The notes: generated by a model from the sequence alone, not told the origin. Counted from the first letter of the stretch, positions 1-10,826 are shown. The stretch: 64,000 nt of DNA from Diphasiastrum complanatum (GCA_029204225.1 CM055097.1:28755192-28819191); one strand, 5' to 3'. Translations and numbers: made by a program.

Positions 1-191
1 TTAGAAATGATTTTGAGTCACTAGTGATATAACAAGAACGATGTGGTGCTATACCACAAAGGCCTTGCCATGTCATAAGTCGTACTTTTATTTTACGAGA
101 ATCCTACAAGTTTAGCAAATATGGAAAGGCATTTATGACATAATATGAGAATATTAAGCTGAAAATAAAACTAAAAAATGTGTGAAAAAAT

Positions 192-297
192 AACAAGGTA
201 GGCTGCAGACTCGTCCATATACTTCATAGGTGGTCTGCTAGCTCTTGATGATCTTCTGAAAAATAGAGGAAGTTGATCATCATCTTTTGATTCACTG
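192..297 (-). repeat. Internal duplication inside Copia A (first copy; second copy 561-702)
   Basis: About 105 bp closely repeats 561-702, with a roughly 35-bp gap in the shorter copy. On the minus strand the RT frame runs to a V-D-Y-T-D stretch and then jumps back into a copy of the acidic linker that normally lies before RT. The gap falls at repeated GAT triplets. This looks like a template switch or unequal exchange. The same rearrangement is in copies 2 and 4, so it predates the array. Confidence 0.75.
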
Positions 298-1090
298 TCA
301 GTGTAATCGACATTGTATACCTAAGAAAATCCTCTAGCAACAAGTCAGGCTTTTCTTCTGTCGATGCTTCCGTTTGCTTTGTACTTGACTTTGAAAATCC
401 ATTTGCAATCAACTACGTTTCTGCAAACAGGTAATTCGACAACCGTCCACAATCGTCCATGCCTGGTTCTTGATAAGAGACGAATCCTCTTTATCCATAG
501 CTTTTTTCCAGAGATTTGAATCTGGCTGACTGAGTGCCTCCTTACAGTTGTCAGCTCGTGAACAAGGTAGGCTACAGACTCATCGATATACATGATAGGT
601 GGTCTGCTAGCTCTTGATGATCTTCTGGAAAATAGAGGAAGTTGATCATTTTCATCATACTGTAGTTGCTGAATTGCAACATCATCATCTTTTGATTCAC
701 CATTGATTTGTTGTTCATCAAGAGTAGATGAGCTTGGTCCTTCAAGGGGAATAGTCGAGTGAGGAACTGGAAAGTTCAATATGTCAGGAGAATCTAACAG
801 GTCGGCTGGATGGGCTCTGCCTTTTCCCTTGAGGTCTTGAAACTGATCTTCGATGAAGATGACATCCCGTCTAGTGCTCTATGGGATCCAAAAACTTGTA
901 GACTTGATCTGAAGTATTGTAGCTCATGAAAATACATTTGATACTGTAGAAGTCGAGCTTCTTCCTGAGATCATGAGGAATCTGTGCATAAGTAGTACAT
1001 CCAAAAACTCGTAAGTTTGATAAAGAAGGTTTGGTACCTGTCCAAACTTCAAATGGTGTTTTGTTCGAGAGACCTTTAGTAGGACATCTG
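298..1090 (-). pseudogene. Copia A integrase C-terminus, linker and RT start
   Basis: From 1,090 down to about 780 the minus strand encodes a Copia integrase C-terminal region (a K-L-D-F/Y then K-C-I-F-M-S-Y pattern) with stops. From 779 to 345 an open frame of 144 codons carries a Ser/Arg/Pro-rich linker, then the RT start with C-K-W-I-F-K-V-K-Y. TGA at 345-347 and TAG at 321-323 break the following L-V-A-R-G-F motif. RT is lost after about 60 residues, so no polymerase could be made. Confidence 0.75.
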
Positions 1091-1092
1091 TT

Positions 1093-1480
1093 CTAAATAT
1101 AAGTTGTTGTTGAAATAGCTTCAGCCCATAAGGACCTCGGAAGTGTCGCATGTGATAACATGCACTTTGCCGATTCGACTAATGTTATGTTCTTTCTCTC
1201 AGCAAGACCATTTGACTGATGCGAATAGGAGGTAATGTATTGTTGATCAATGTCCTTGTTAAAGCAATACTTCTTGAATTCAGTGGAGATATATTCTCCC
1301 CCATTACCTGACCTCAATGCTTTGATTCGTTTACAAGTCTAATTTTTTGCATGCTTTGTGAATTGTCTAAACTTGATGAGAGCCTCTAATTTTTGTTTAA
1401 TGAAATAAATAGCTGTTCTTCTGGAGAATTTGTAAATAAAGGTAATGAAATACTTTGCATCTAGCAATGAAGGAGTTTTC
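1093..1480 (-). pseudogene. Copia A integrase core (broken)
   Basis: The 75-codon open part (1,093-1,317) carries G-N-G-G-E-Y followed by a Y-S-H-Q-S-N-G-L-A-E-R-K-N stretch, the second half of a Copia integrase catalytic core. The residue expected to be the second catalytic aspartate is glycine here; copy 4 (near 55,540) keeps aspartate. The first half (1,318-1,480) is interrupted by stops. This explains the plus-strand stretch that otherwise looks empty. Confidence 0.75.
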
Positions 1481-2160
1481 ATAGGTCCACATCTATCTGT
1501 ATGAACAACATCTCAAAGACCTTTTGCTGCATGTCTATGACTTGACCTAAAAGGAATCCTAGTATGCTTTCCAAGGATGCAACAAGGATGCAACTATGGC
1601 AGACAAGGAGATCGACCTTACCAGAAGGATAGTCAAGATCAAGAGCCATGGATTGTTTTAACATATTCACAACAGATGCATAATTCAAGCGTCCAAAGCG
1701 ATGATGCCATAGTAATGCTTTATTGACAAGAAGAGAGGTTTTCAAGGCTTGACTATAATCAGAATAACAATGTGCCAATCTATATAAGTATCCATGCCTC
1801 TTGCCGAGTGCAAGGATCTTATTACTCCTATCGATAATTCTGCATTGATCAGACTCAAACTCCACCTTATGACCTAAATTTGTAATTCTACTTATTGATA
1901 ATAGATTTGTAGAGAGTTTAGGAACATACCAGACTTTTGACAATAGTTTCAATTGATAATGCTGGAATCTCAATCTTATAGTACCTACACCTTCGATAGT
2001 GTGAGTACTATCGTCACCAAGATGAACATACATCTTTGTGTTGTAAGGCGTATAGGATTGGAAAATCTCACGATGATTGGTCATATGTTGAGTATCTCCC
2101 AAATCCAGAAATCACGAATCATCTGAATTCGCATATTTGTCTTTGACCATAAAAGCGCCT
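1479..2160 (-). pseudogene. Copia A protease and GAG-pre-integrase region
   Basis: An open frame of 207 codons (1,479-2,102) starts just after a degenerate protease site, where the aspartic D-S-G motif reads D-L-G followed by T-Q-H-M-T. It continues through the Y-V-P-K-L-S-T-N-L-L-S-I segment typical of Copia protease-integrase spacers, then W-H-H-R-F-G-R and a C-H-S-C pair, which is a weak HHCC zinc-binding region. A TGA at 2,112-2,114 replaces a codon that is TGG in copy 4 (56,351-56,353). Confidence 0.75.
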
Positions 2161-2928
2161 TCTTCCATTTCGACTTGAGGAGATGCTGTAATGTATTTGC
2201 TTGTTAATCAGGTTGCTTGGATGCATTCTTCGATTTGAGCATTTGGCAATCTTGGATCTCATGGTTATTGCATTTGCAATAACTGCAAAACATCTTCTTC
2301 TTTGACAAATGTGGATTTGATGATTGTTGTTGACTTTGAGTCTATTTTTGATTCGATGCTCGAAGCTTTTCTACATCTGTCATTTCAAACCCTTGTTGAC
2401 ATATAGAGCATGAGACAAAGAGGTAGATGAAGTGTCTTAACTTCTTTGATTATCTTCTTGCAGCAACATAGCGATAACTCTGGTAAGAGTTAAATCTGAG
2501 TGTATTGTGATGACCATCACCCAGTTCTCATATGTAGAGGGCATGCTTGAAAGCAATGTCATTATTGTGTCTTGAGCGTCTAATACTGATCTGACAGTGG
2601 CCATCTATTGTAAGAGATTCTTAAACTGGTTAATATGATTCTGAAGAGAAACACCATTTGACATCGTGAGTGTGAAGAATCTCCTTCGAAGATGTAACTT
2701 AGTTACGTCTCTCACATCATATAGTGAGCTCTGGATGTCCCAAACTTCTATTGAAGTTTTAGCTTCACCTATGTGGCCAATTTGAGTATATGATATATTG
2801 AGTATAAAAAGCGCGAAAGCTTTACCATCCTTCAATTTTAATTTTGAGTCTTCTATTTCATCTTCAGGTTTCACTTCGATACTTGTAACAACATCCCATA
2901 ACTCGTTGGTGATTAGCAAGGTCTTCAT
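2161..2928 (-). pseudogene. Copia A gag (broken)
   Basis: The first 107 codons (2,605-2,928) read as a Copia gag (UBN2/DUF4219-like): E-L-W-D-V-V near the start, then W-D-I-Q-S-S-L-Y and F-F-T-L-T-M. Downstream the frame is interrupted at 2,605 and again near 2,440. A CCHC zinc knuckle of the form C-x2-C-x4-H-x4-C is visible near 2,250-2,290 in a shifted frame. The role would have been particle assembly and RNA binding. Confidence 0.75.
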
Positions 2929-3095
2929 CTTAAATTTTCACAAATGATAATTGGATCCATTCAGCTTGTGTCTGCGATAAGACCAGCTTTACTTTGAGAA
3001 TCCATCTGGAACGTAGTCTGTTGATTGTATCAATGACGCTAAGATGTAGTGATGGCAAAAACATGAAATCAATTCTCTGATACTTAAAGGATGAA

Positions 3096-3142
3096 AGGAA
3101 CTGAAGAATATGATATCAAGGAACTGAAGAATATGATATCAA
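3096..3142. repeat. 23-bp tandem duplication in Copia A leader
   Basis: The block from AAGGAACTGAAG through GATATC is present twice head to tail. Copy 3 (about 38,875) has one and copy 4 (about 57,255) has lost the stretch. It is therefore private to copy 1 in this window. Confidence 0.8.
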
Positions 3143-3222
3143 TTTGATATCGCGAAAGATATTAGTATTAAGGCTTTTTGCTCTGATATCGATATAGTAT
3201 TAGGCCTTGAAGAAGAATCAAT

Positions 3223-3234
3223 GCTTTGATACCA
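3223..3234 (-). other. Primer binding site of Copia A
   Basis: On the minus strand this reads TGGTATCAAAGC, the usual plant Copia primer binding site matching the 3' end of initiator methionine tRNA. It directly follows the LTR end (..TTCGACA), which fixes the inner LTR boundary at 3,235. Confidence 0.9.
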
Positions 3235-4293
3235 TGTCGAAAATATGTGAGTGATGGAATGCGAACACTTCCTACTTCCAATGCATGACTACGCCTATAA
3301 AAAATTGAACAAAGCAGTAGTGATGTAAATCACGTTCAATATTTAGCAGCTAACTTTCGCTAGATACTAAGTGATTATGTAGCCAAACATAAAGTATTCA
3401 ATTCTCCGACAATTTCTATCACTTACAAAAGCAATACAGAGATGCATGCATTCTGACACACGCAATAAGAAAATAGTATTGATTTTGAAAAAAAAGATCA
3501 GATGCTAATGAGTGCAAGACAATAGCAGATAGAAACCATGCACTCTAAAGCTGTCTCTGAGTAACTGAGAATAAGTCTGAAATAAACAACTCTGCTGATA
3601 AGCAGTAGCACAATAGCAATTCTAAAATAAATCTCTAAAAAACTGAACTAGAATGCTCAAGAGAGTTCAAGCTTGAAAGCTTGATAGAGAGCTAACAACA
3701 ATACTTTCTGATTATGAATGATCTGCTTGATGAGAGCGCAAGAAGCATCGTGTAATAACGCTCAACTCCTTCACAATTCACAATAACATTGATCTTGACT
3801 TGATCATTGATAATGAGATGTATGAACAACTAATTTATACTAGGTCATCAAATGCAATTGCCAGTTGGCTGGAGTCCACTGACATTCATCTAGGTCTTCT
3901 CAGAAGTTGCTTGCTGACAAGTGGTGACAATTGGCCGTAAATAGTGTGTCTGCATAAATGAACATAAACTGTCATTATGCATAAATGAATGTAAACTGCC
4001 CCAAGTGAAAAATACAACACTACATTTTTACTCGTAATTTCTGCAGTTGAAAAGTGTGAAACAGATGACACTGCATTTTTGCACGTAATTCCTGACAGAC
4101 AAAAAATGCAAAAAAGACAACACTGCATTTTTACACATAATTTCTGATAGGCGAAAAATGCGAAAAAGGTGACACTACATTCTTACATGCAATTTCTGAC
4201 AGGCAGAAGATGCGAGGAAGGTGAAACTGCATTTTTATACGAGAATTCCTAACAGGCGCCATTGTCGGGTTTGCAGAGAGAGAAAATACGACA
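3235..4293 (-). repeat. 5' LTR of Copia A, copy 1
   Basis: The inner end is fixed by the primer binding site. The outer end is placed at 4,293 because the minus strand there starts TGTCGTATTTTC, mirroring the ATTTTCGACA at the inner end; this edge is an inference. The LTR carries a TATA-like TATAAATTA at 3,832-3,840 on the minus strand and a 52-bp tandem repeat block near its start. Copies occur at 38,988-40,052 and 57,357-58,414. Confidence 0.55.
4017..4255. repeat. 52-bp tandem repeat in Copia A LTR (about 4.5 units)
   Basis: Units begin near 4,017, 4,068, 4,120, 4,172 and 4,224. Each starts ACACTGCATTTTT or a close variant and contains an AATTTCTGACAGGC-like core. In this orientation they would lie in U3, where tandem enhancer repeats are common. 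Copies 3 and 4 keep them (39,777-40,015 and 58,138-58,375). Confidence 0.8.
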
Positions 4294-5853
4294 CTGTTGT
4301 CAAACTCCATATATTTCTACAGCCTATGTAAAACACTTGTAAATCTGTAGACTGTATAAAAACATGGGAAAATCCGCAGAATTGGACAAATAGTTGGATG
4401 AAGATTAAAAACCGATTAGTCGATTAGTAGGAAGGAGAATAATCCATCATCTCAATTTGAGAAATATCGAGACTAGTTTTTTGGAGTGCTGAAAAGGGGT
4501 GGAACAATTTGATTTTGCAATTCGGTCCATTCTGCATCCCATCTTTAGCTACATTAGCTAGCAGTTTCAACCGTGAACTTTTGTGTAGGGTAGACTGTCT
4601 ACCATAAGAGTTGTCAGCCATTTCGAGTGAATTCGGATTCTCAAAAGTCTTGCTATCATACTCATAGGTTTTGCTATCACTAGTTTTTTAGTTGAGAGAG
4701 GAAACTGATTTGGATGAAGTGTAAAACCCAATCCTTCTAAGTTGCATAGTATATGGATTGTCAGTAAATCCTTTATTTAGGAGATTCTTTCATTTGGATC
4801 ACTTCAGCAAAAGTCGCTAATAACATGTCTGCAATGAGAGCTAGGAGGGAAGTTGTCTTCTTTAGAGGAGCTTAATAACGAGCTTGTGCTTCTAGATTTT
4901 CCTAGAGTAGGAATGCCAAAACCAGAGGGAGATTTGATCACCGCCAATGAAGAGGATCTAGGGGATCTTTTCTTATTAACCACCAATTGGTACTGATCAA
5001 TAGTAGATGGAGAGCAGGAGCACTCCGCACACAAGTAGCTTGAAAGACTAAGGCAAGTCTTGCAAAAGGCAAGAAAAGAGACAAAATAAACAGGTTATTC
5101 GAAATAACCAGCTCCATCAAATATGTGAAGACAAGAGGGGATAGCATCAGCCAACTTTCAAAGAATGCAAGCCTTAACGTGAGGTGAGAATTTGGAGTTA
5201 AAGTCAGATCCACAATGTCTATAACCTCTCCAAGGTTGGAAAGGAGACCGAAGAGGAGACATTTAAACTTGACAAGAAAAAAAGGAAGAGAGATATGAAT
5301 CAGAAGATGAGATAGACTCAACGTTCAAAACACTGAGAGTCTTTCTGAACTTGAAGATCGAAACCCCAGAGTGTTAGATATGTATGGTGAAGCTAGTAAC
5401 ATCAGTTTATTGTTGGCTATTTTCTTTCCTCCTTAGCCACCTCATACCTAGAAAATAAGGTTCACGAATTTCGTGCTGAATCAGCGTTAGCTGTCTACAA
5501 ACTGGCACCAGCCAAATCATCCCACCAGGCATCTACTTCACATAGTCGTAGGCGAGTATGCAGCGAGATAGTTTCACCCCAATCACCTCCCACATCTCGT
5601 CGACGGACTTAGCCACCATCATCAACTGTGCTGCTAGCCACTCTAAACTTCCCATCCCCCCATCCTCTACAACCACCTTCGCCATTGATTCCTCGCAAGT
5701 GCCTTCTGTGACTATTGGCTCCATCGTCCAAGTCATAGAAGCATGATCCACCTCTCCATCACATTCTACTGTGATGTCTCCATCAACATAGAGGCTGAAG
5801 AACAGTTTGTTATGTCTTAGAGCCCTGAGCCTTTTGATCCCAACTCTTTTGGA
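4294..5853. other. Y1 left part, no recognisable gene
   Basis: Short open frames exist on both strands (for example a 127-codon minus-strand frame at 4,938-5,321), but none shows a recognisable domain. They recur in the sister copies only because the DNA is repeated. A plus-strand reading of 4,980-5,380 rich in Lys, Arg and Glu, with stops at former Gln or Arg codons, may be old retroelement coding sequence. I cannot assign it. Confidence 0.5.
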
Positions 5854-6426
5854 ATGGAATTCAATTTGTTCCAACACGCCTCTCAAACCTTGGATTCTAC
5901 ACACAGTCAGATCAAGTACCGGATCCAGCACCAAAAATTCCAAGCACTAGACACCATCGCAATCCAATCTGTGGCCAAATCACTAAAGACATTTGATGCG
6001 CAAGTCCCAGACGAGTTTGAAGGTGATGACACATTTGAAGAGGAAAATCCACAAGCAAAACTTCAAGACAAGTCACAGTCACCTGTGGGATCAGTTCCTG
6101 TTGTTGCAACAACCACAGTACCGCCAGTCTATCTTGATTATGGTGACATCTTAAAAATTCATACACACCTAGGATGGATGATCCAAAATATGATAGAGGG
6201 GAAATCTACCATGGAAAAGTAGATTTTGAATCTCGGCTCGAAGAACACTTTGATCAGTCAAAAGCTGATCCAGATCAACCGGGAGCTGTAGATCATGAAG
6301 CAGCACGAAGCCAAGTCTGAGAGTCTCAAAAAGACCAAGAAGCAAGAGAATTACGTTGCCAAGCTCCATAATGCTCTGATCAACGCTCAAGATCAAGTAG
6401 ACAAAGCTGTCCAAAATGCCAAGTAG
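5854..6426 (+). pseudogene. Unknown coiled-coil protein frame, Y1 copy
   Basis: A frame of 191 codons runs from an ATG to TAG at 6,424-6,426 with two in-frame stops. TAG at 6,220-6,222 is CAG in copy 3 (41,979-41,981), and the TAG after I-N-R-E-L is shared by all copies. The product would have an acidic middle (E-F-E-G-D-D-T-F-E-E-E-N), a Val/Thr/Pro-rich stretch, and a Lys/Gln-rich heptad-like C-terminus suggesting a coiled coil. No family is recognised. A tail or gag-like frame of a retroelement is possible. A preceding 62-codon frame at 5,558-5,746 may belong to the same old gene. Confidence 0.45.
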
Positions 6427-6464
6427 CAGGTTCTCCTATTGTAGGGTCAATTACATGTGTTTTC

Positions 6465-6465
<1 letters not shown>

Positions 6466-6541
<76 letters not shown>
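6466..6541. repeat. (GA)n microsatellite, Y1
   Basis: About 38 uninterrupted AG units. The sister tracts are 59 bp (31,131-31,189), 81 bp (42,225-42,305) and about 175 bp as (TC)n in the inverted copy (60,099-60,273). Confidence 0.98.
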
Positions 6542-6543
<2 letters not shown>

Positions 6544-7736
6544 TATCTCAAAAGTTAGAATAGAGAAATATTGAAAGTAGTGAAATTAGAATTTCGAAGT
6601 CAAAACATAGAAATATTGAGATGGCTATCAAATGTTGCATGTATGTACCATCCACACTCTACATGTAGAGGACGAAGATTATGCTAAATATCAAGAAAAG
6701 GAAAGTAGGGGAGTGTAAGGATTTTTGCCTGCTATGAACCTCAATTGAGCCTTGAGGTCATGAGGCCTATCTTCAAAAAGTAGAGGTTAGAGGAGAAATT
6801 CATATTCTTTCCAAATCCTTAAAACATCGAAGATCAAATGTAAACGGGAGGACAAATGTTGATTTGTGGATAGACTTGAAAACTTTCCATTATGAGGATT
6901 TATGGTTTTGAAAGATTGGATCACTAGGCATGTGGTAGTGGTAGTAGTGCTATGTTGATTTGATGAAGATGAGCCAACCAAGAATTTTAGTGATGGTTTG
7001 CTATTCTATATTCAATGTTGAAGGATGAGATGTGTGAATGAAAGAGAGAGGGCTAAGAAATGGTATCTACTTACAAGAATGGTTTGGATAATGGATCGAA
7101 ATTTGTTAACACCTCAAAAATTTTGTCTAGATTGTCCATCCTTGTGGTGCATGAGTTGTTTATATGAGGATATTATTTTGTCTCTTTGAGTTTCAAATGG
7201 TCCATTATACTTGTTATCCTGAATTCATTTTGCTTGTGACATTTGGGAATAATCTTGCCATTTCTATGCAAGAAAAGTGAAATCCAACATGTACATAGAC
7301 TACTTCCACCTCAGCATGATTATGTTTGCACTGCCATAGCAAAAGTTGGAGCTTAGAAAGTATATTGAGGACAAGATTTTGATATTGCAAGACCAACTTG
7401 AAAGCCTGGTACTCCATTACTATTAACCTTATTTCATGTACTTGTACTTACTAGTTTTCCTTCAAAGCCAATCATATTTAAGATCTATTTTATAATCATT
7501 TGGTATTTTTTGAGAGAACATAGCAATCATGCTCGTTGTTTCAAAGATGTAATTTATAACCATGCACGTGAATATTGTAATGCCTTTTGTAAGAAATAGA
7601 TGGTGAGCAGATTGCTTTGGTGATGAGCATAGTTCTCGTTAGGCATGCACCGAGCTATTTGGTAGTGTGTAGTAGCAAATCCGTTAAAGAATGAAAGTCC
7701 ACAACCATCCTGGCATGGTGATGCCCTCGGATAATA
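6542..7736. other. Y1 non-coding AT-rich stretch
   Basis: No domain-bearing frame, RNA gene or repeat was recognised. Small minus-strand frames at 6,787-6,981 and 7,214-7,417 recur in the sister copies as passengers of the duplication. The stretch 7,159-7,179 is lost at the inversion junction in Y4. Confidence 0.5.
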
Positions 7737-8012
7737 GGCTAAACACATGGTTTGGTGGTACAACATGGATTGTCAAATACAATACCTTTCTTGGGTAGAA
7801 ATACACTACCTTTTTATTGGAGGAGCTACTCCCACTACTTACCCCCCAATACTCCAAGAGGGTAGGCCCATCATTACTAGGGATATCTTCATTGCATTAA
7901 CTCGTGGGTATCATCAAGCTCCATCCCAAATCCCCAAAAGGTGAAATGTACTACCAAAAAGTACAATGAAAAATGAGTTTTTCTTTTGTACCACCAAACC
8001 ATGCTTTTAGCC
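7737..8012. mobile_element. 276-bp MITE with 27-bp terminal inverted repeats (Y1)
   Basis: The left end GGCTAAACACATGGTTTGG (to 7,763) and the right end (7,986-8,012) are reverse complements over 27 bp with two mismatches. The interior has no coding capacity. Length and structure fit a miniature inverted-repeat transposable element. A clean target-site duplication is not obvious, so the superfamily is left open. Sister copies lie at 32,386, 43,502 and 61,974. Confidence 0.8.
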
Positions 8013-9351
8013 AATATCACTATTTCAATTTTCTGATGTAACTAGAGTATCAGTTAAAAGTGTATTGTAGCCATCTGAATAAAGAAAGCTTGTGTTTGTT
8101 TGAAAAGGGAAGTTTTTTGTATTTGATAACATAGCATATGCCGCATACCTAGATATCTTTAATAGTTGCTATTGCTTTCCCAATTTCATCCATGTACTCA
8201 AAACTCAAACGACATGTCAAATTTCTTGCTAGGGCAACCCTCAAATCTAGTTTACTTGGCTGGAGAAGATTACTACCTTGACTTATTGGCTTTTTCTTGC
8301 ACCCTTATGCGCATGAGGGAAAGGAAACCAAAGTGCGGTCAATATGCTTACAATCAGGAGATGCCCTACTGTTGTTTTAAATAACAAAGGAAACCTTGGA
8401 TCAAACCACTGGCTGCGGCCACAATTGTCTTCGAGCCTATTGTATTCATGGTAAATATTTGACACCCTCCAATTGTATGTACATTTATGTTGTGGCTCTA
8501 TGTATTCATGTATGTACATTTATGTTGTGGCTCTTTGTGTACCTTTAACTGCTTGATGCAACTCGCTTATTTATATCAAGGAAAATTCTCCGTGTCGTAT
8601 GATGCTTGCTGTGTTTTGAACTACCTTTATATCAAATTTATCTGGTCAAAGTTTTTTTTTTCAAGTATAAGCCCTCCGCAAGTTTGTTCCTAGGAACTAA
8701 ATTTGCGACATAGACTGGTACTTGTGTTTGTTGCTAGTGCATAATAAGTTATTGTATGTAAGGTAAACAATCTAAAAATTCTTCATTCTTTTGTAATAAC
8801 TAACTACTAAGACAAGTGACTCAACATATATCCTTGTATAAAGAGGGCAAAAAAAGTTTTCATATCATGAATTTCTTAAAATAAAGTCAACTTAATAGCA
8901 TTATGATTTCAATGCATGCTAATATATTATTAACAAAATCTTTCACTATGAGGTTTATAATAGAAAAAGATAAGATGTAATAGCTACAATTTTGTGAATT
9001 TGCTATATGCTAAAGGCTTGGAGCTTGACTTCCACCATAAAAGTGACTCTTCTCAGGTGAAAGAGTTTGATGCCCAACATGACCCTATTCAGGATGCAAC
9101 TCTTCCCTTCTTGAACACTTCTATTCTTGCATAGGTGAACAACCACATTTGTTTGTTCTTGCCTTTCCTCTTGACATGCTTGAAGATGAGATGAATGTGT
9201 CAACTTTCCATGCAATTTGTCATATATTGTTGGCTGCTTTTATTAATTTGTAGTTTATGCAAAAGTGGTGCTACTTTGTTGCTTATTATTTTAACTTAAG
9301 AATCAGAGCTTTTGAACTTTTTCTAGGTTGGATGAGGAATTGATGGATTGC
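8013..9351. other. Y1 non-coding stretch
   Basis: No recognisable gene. A 26-bp near-direct repeat (TGTACATTTATGTTGTGGCTCT) occurs at about 8,479 and 8,513. The small frames here are uninterrupted by chance and carry no known motif. Confidence 0.5.
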
Positions 9352-9670
9352 GATCTGAACACTGAAACGTGAATATCGTGAATATTGAAATGCGAATATT
9401 GAAACATATCTCATAAATACTAAAACATGAATATCATGAATACTGAAACGTGAATACTCTGAATGCTGATTGTGAAACTCTGAATAATGATTGTGAAACT
9501 CTGAATACTAATCATGATAATCTAAATACTAATCGTGGAACTCTGAATACTGATCATGAAACTTTGAATATTGATCGTTAAACTTTAAATATTGATCGTG
9601 AAATTCTGAATATTGATCGTTATACTCTGAATATAGATTGCGATACTCGGAATACTTTGATCGTGATATA
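9352..9670. repeat. AT-rich minisatellite of about 19-bp units, Y1
   Basis: Degenerate tandem units of the type CTGAATACTGATCGTGAAA repeat about 16 times. Weaker echoes (GTGAATATTAAT..GAAAT) continue to about 10,150. Copies are at 34,001-34,319, 45,116-45,434 and 63,587-63,840; the last is shorter by about 70 bp. Confidence 0.85.
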
Positions 9671-10826
9671 TTTTTAATGATGCAATTGTGAGTAAAAAAT
9701 AGCAATCTTTCTAAATGCTAAAATTGTGAATTTTTTTAATATCGAATTTGAATTTCAATAATTATATCAAACTATGAAATTAGTGAATACTCAATCTTGA
9801 TATTCGTGGTTACTCTCATGAATATCTATGATGAAAATTTTGTGAGTTTAATCGTGAAATTAACGATAAGATTTATCACTACTTTCTTCAATACATAGAC
9901 AATAAATTATGATATTCATTTTTTACAATTGTGAATGTGCATCATAAAATTGTAAATATTACATCGTGGAATTTACTACTACTTTTGTGAATATTAATTT
10001 TGAAATTTTTATATTAAGTACAAAACTACAAATACTTAATTTTTTCCTTTTGTCGTTATTTCTAAAAAATGATTGCAATATTGTAAACCTACTATTTTAG
10101 AGCTTATGCATAATCTTGTGACTATTGATACTGAGTTTGTGACATGATAAATACTCAAATATAAAAATAATTAAGATTATTTGTTAAGTTAGAAAATGAC
10201 CAAACAATTTTCATCCTACAAAATGATCATTTCTCTTATCAAAGATTTACAAGTCTCAAAACACCACAATAATGGCAAGGCCTTGCCATAATGGTGAAAT
10301 TATTGAATTGAAAAGACAAAATTCTTTTATTTGAGATTCAAACAAATCCATTTATTAGCTTTTTCACTAAAAAGATAATAATCGGTAACTTAAGTCATAA
10401 TGAAATTCATTTGTTTCTTTTTAACATTTTTGCAAAAGCTTGTTGTGGGTATTTTGCGTGTATAGATAAAATAGCCAGAAGTAGTGGAAATAAGTTGCGA
10501 GGGCTTGTAAATAATTTATTTTTGGATAAACTAGACGTCGGGCCATGTAATTAAGATAATATTAGAAGACCAAAGTTTAAGTTCTCTAAGTTTTGTAATT
10601 AGCAAAAGTCAAAGTGGTGGTAGGTGGGGTGTGCTTCCTTGTGCACCATAGATTAGTTTGTGTTTCTTTTGAAGGGTTAGGATTTCAATCCTACCTTCTT
10701 GCAAGTAGCCAATAGGAAGCAAGGGCCAGGGCCACTCTAAAGATAAAAAGGCAATTCTTGTAGACCAGTTTACATTGTAATTGAGAGGAGGAAATTCTAC
10801 CACTTTGGAGAGCCAAACATCCTCAC
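9671..10826. other. Decayed minisatellite extension and AT-rich spacer
   Basis: From 9,671 to about 10,150 the sequence looks like mutated minisatellite units. An 18-bp perfect palindrome, ATGGCAAGGCCTTGCCAT, lies at 10,272-10,289. No gene was recognised. Confidence 0.55.

Larger units (their letters stand above)
1..4293 (-). mobile_element. Ty1/Copia LTR retrotransposon relic A, copy 1 (X1)
   Basis: Read on the minus strand the order is LTR, primer binding site, gag, protease, GAG-pre-integrase, integrase, then the first part of reverse transcriptase. This is the Copia order, with integrase before RT. The element breaks off soon after the RT start; no RT catalytic box, RNase H or second LTR is present, and positions 1-191 show nothing recognisable. 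All reading frames carry stops or shifts, so it is dead. Related copies lie at 28,464-29,189, 37,936-40,052 and 54,244-58,414. The left end lies outside the window. Confidence 0.85.

Noticed and set aside
4938-5321. 127-codon hydrophobic minus-strand frame found in all four Y copies
   Set aside because: It recurs only because the DNA is duplicated. It has no known motif, and the opposite strand is Lys/Arg/Glu-rich, which makes a hydrophobic antisense frame expected by chance.
9352-9670. Possible CRISPR-like repeat array
   Set aside because: The units are degenerate, contiguous and lack unique spacers, and the genome is clearly a plant; this is a minisatellite.
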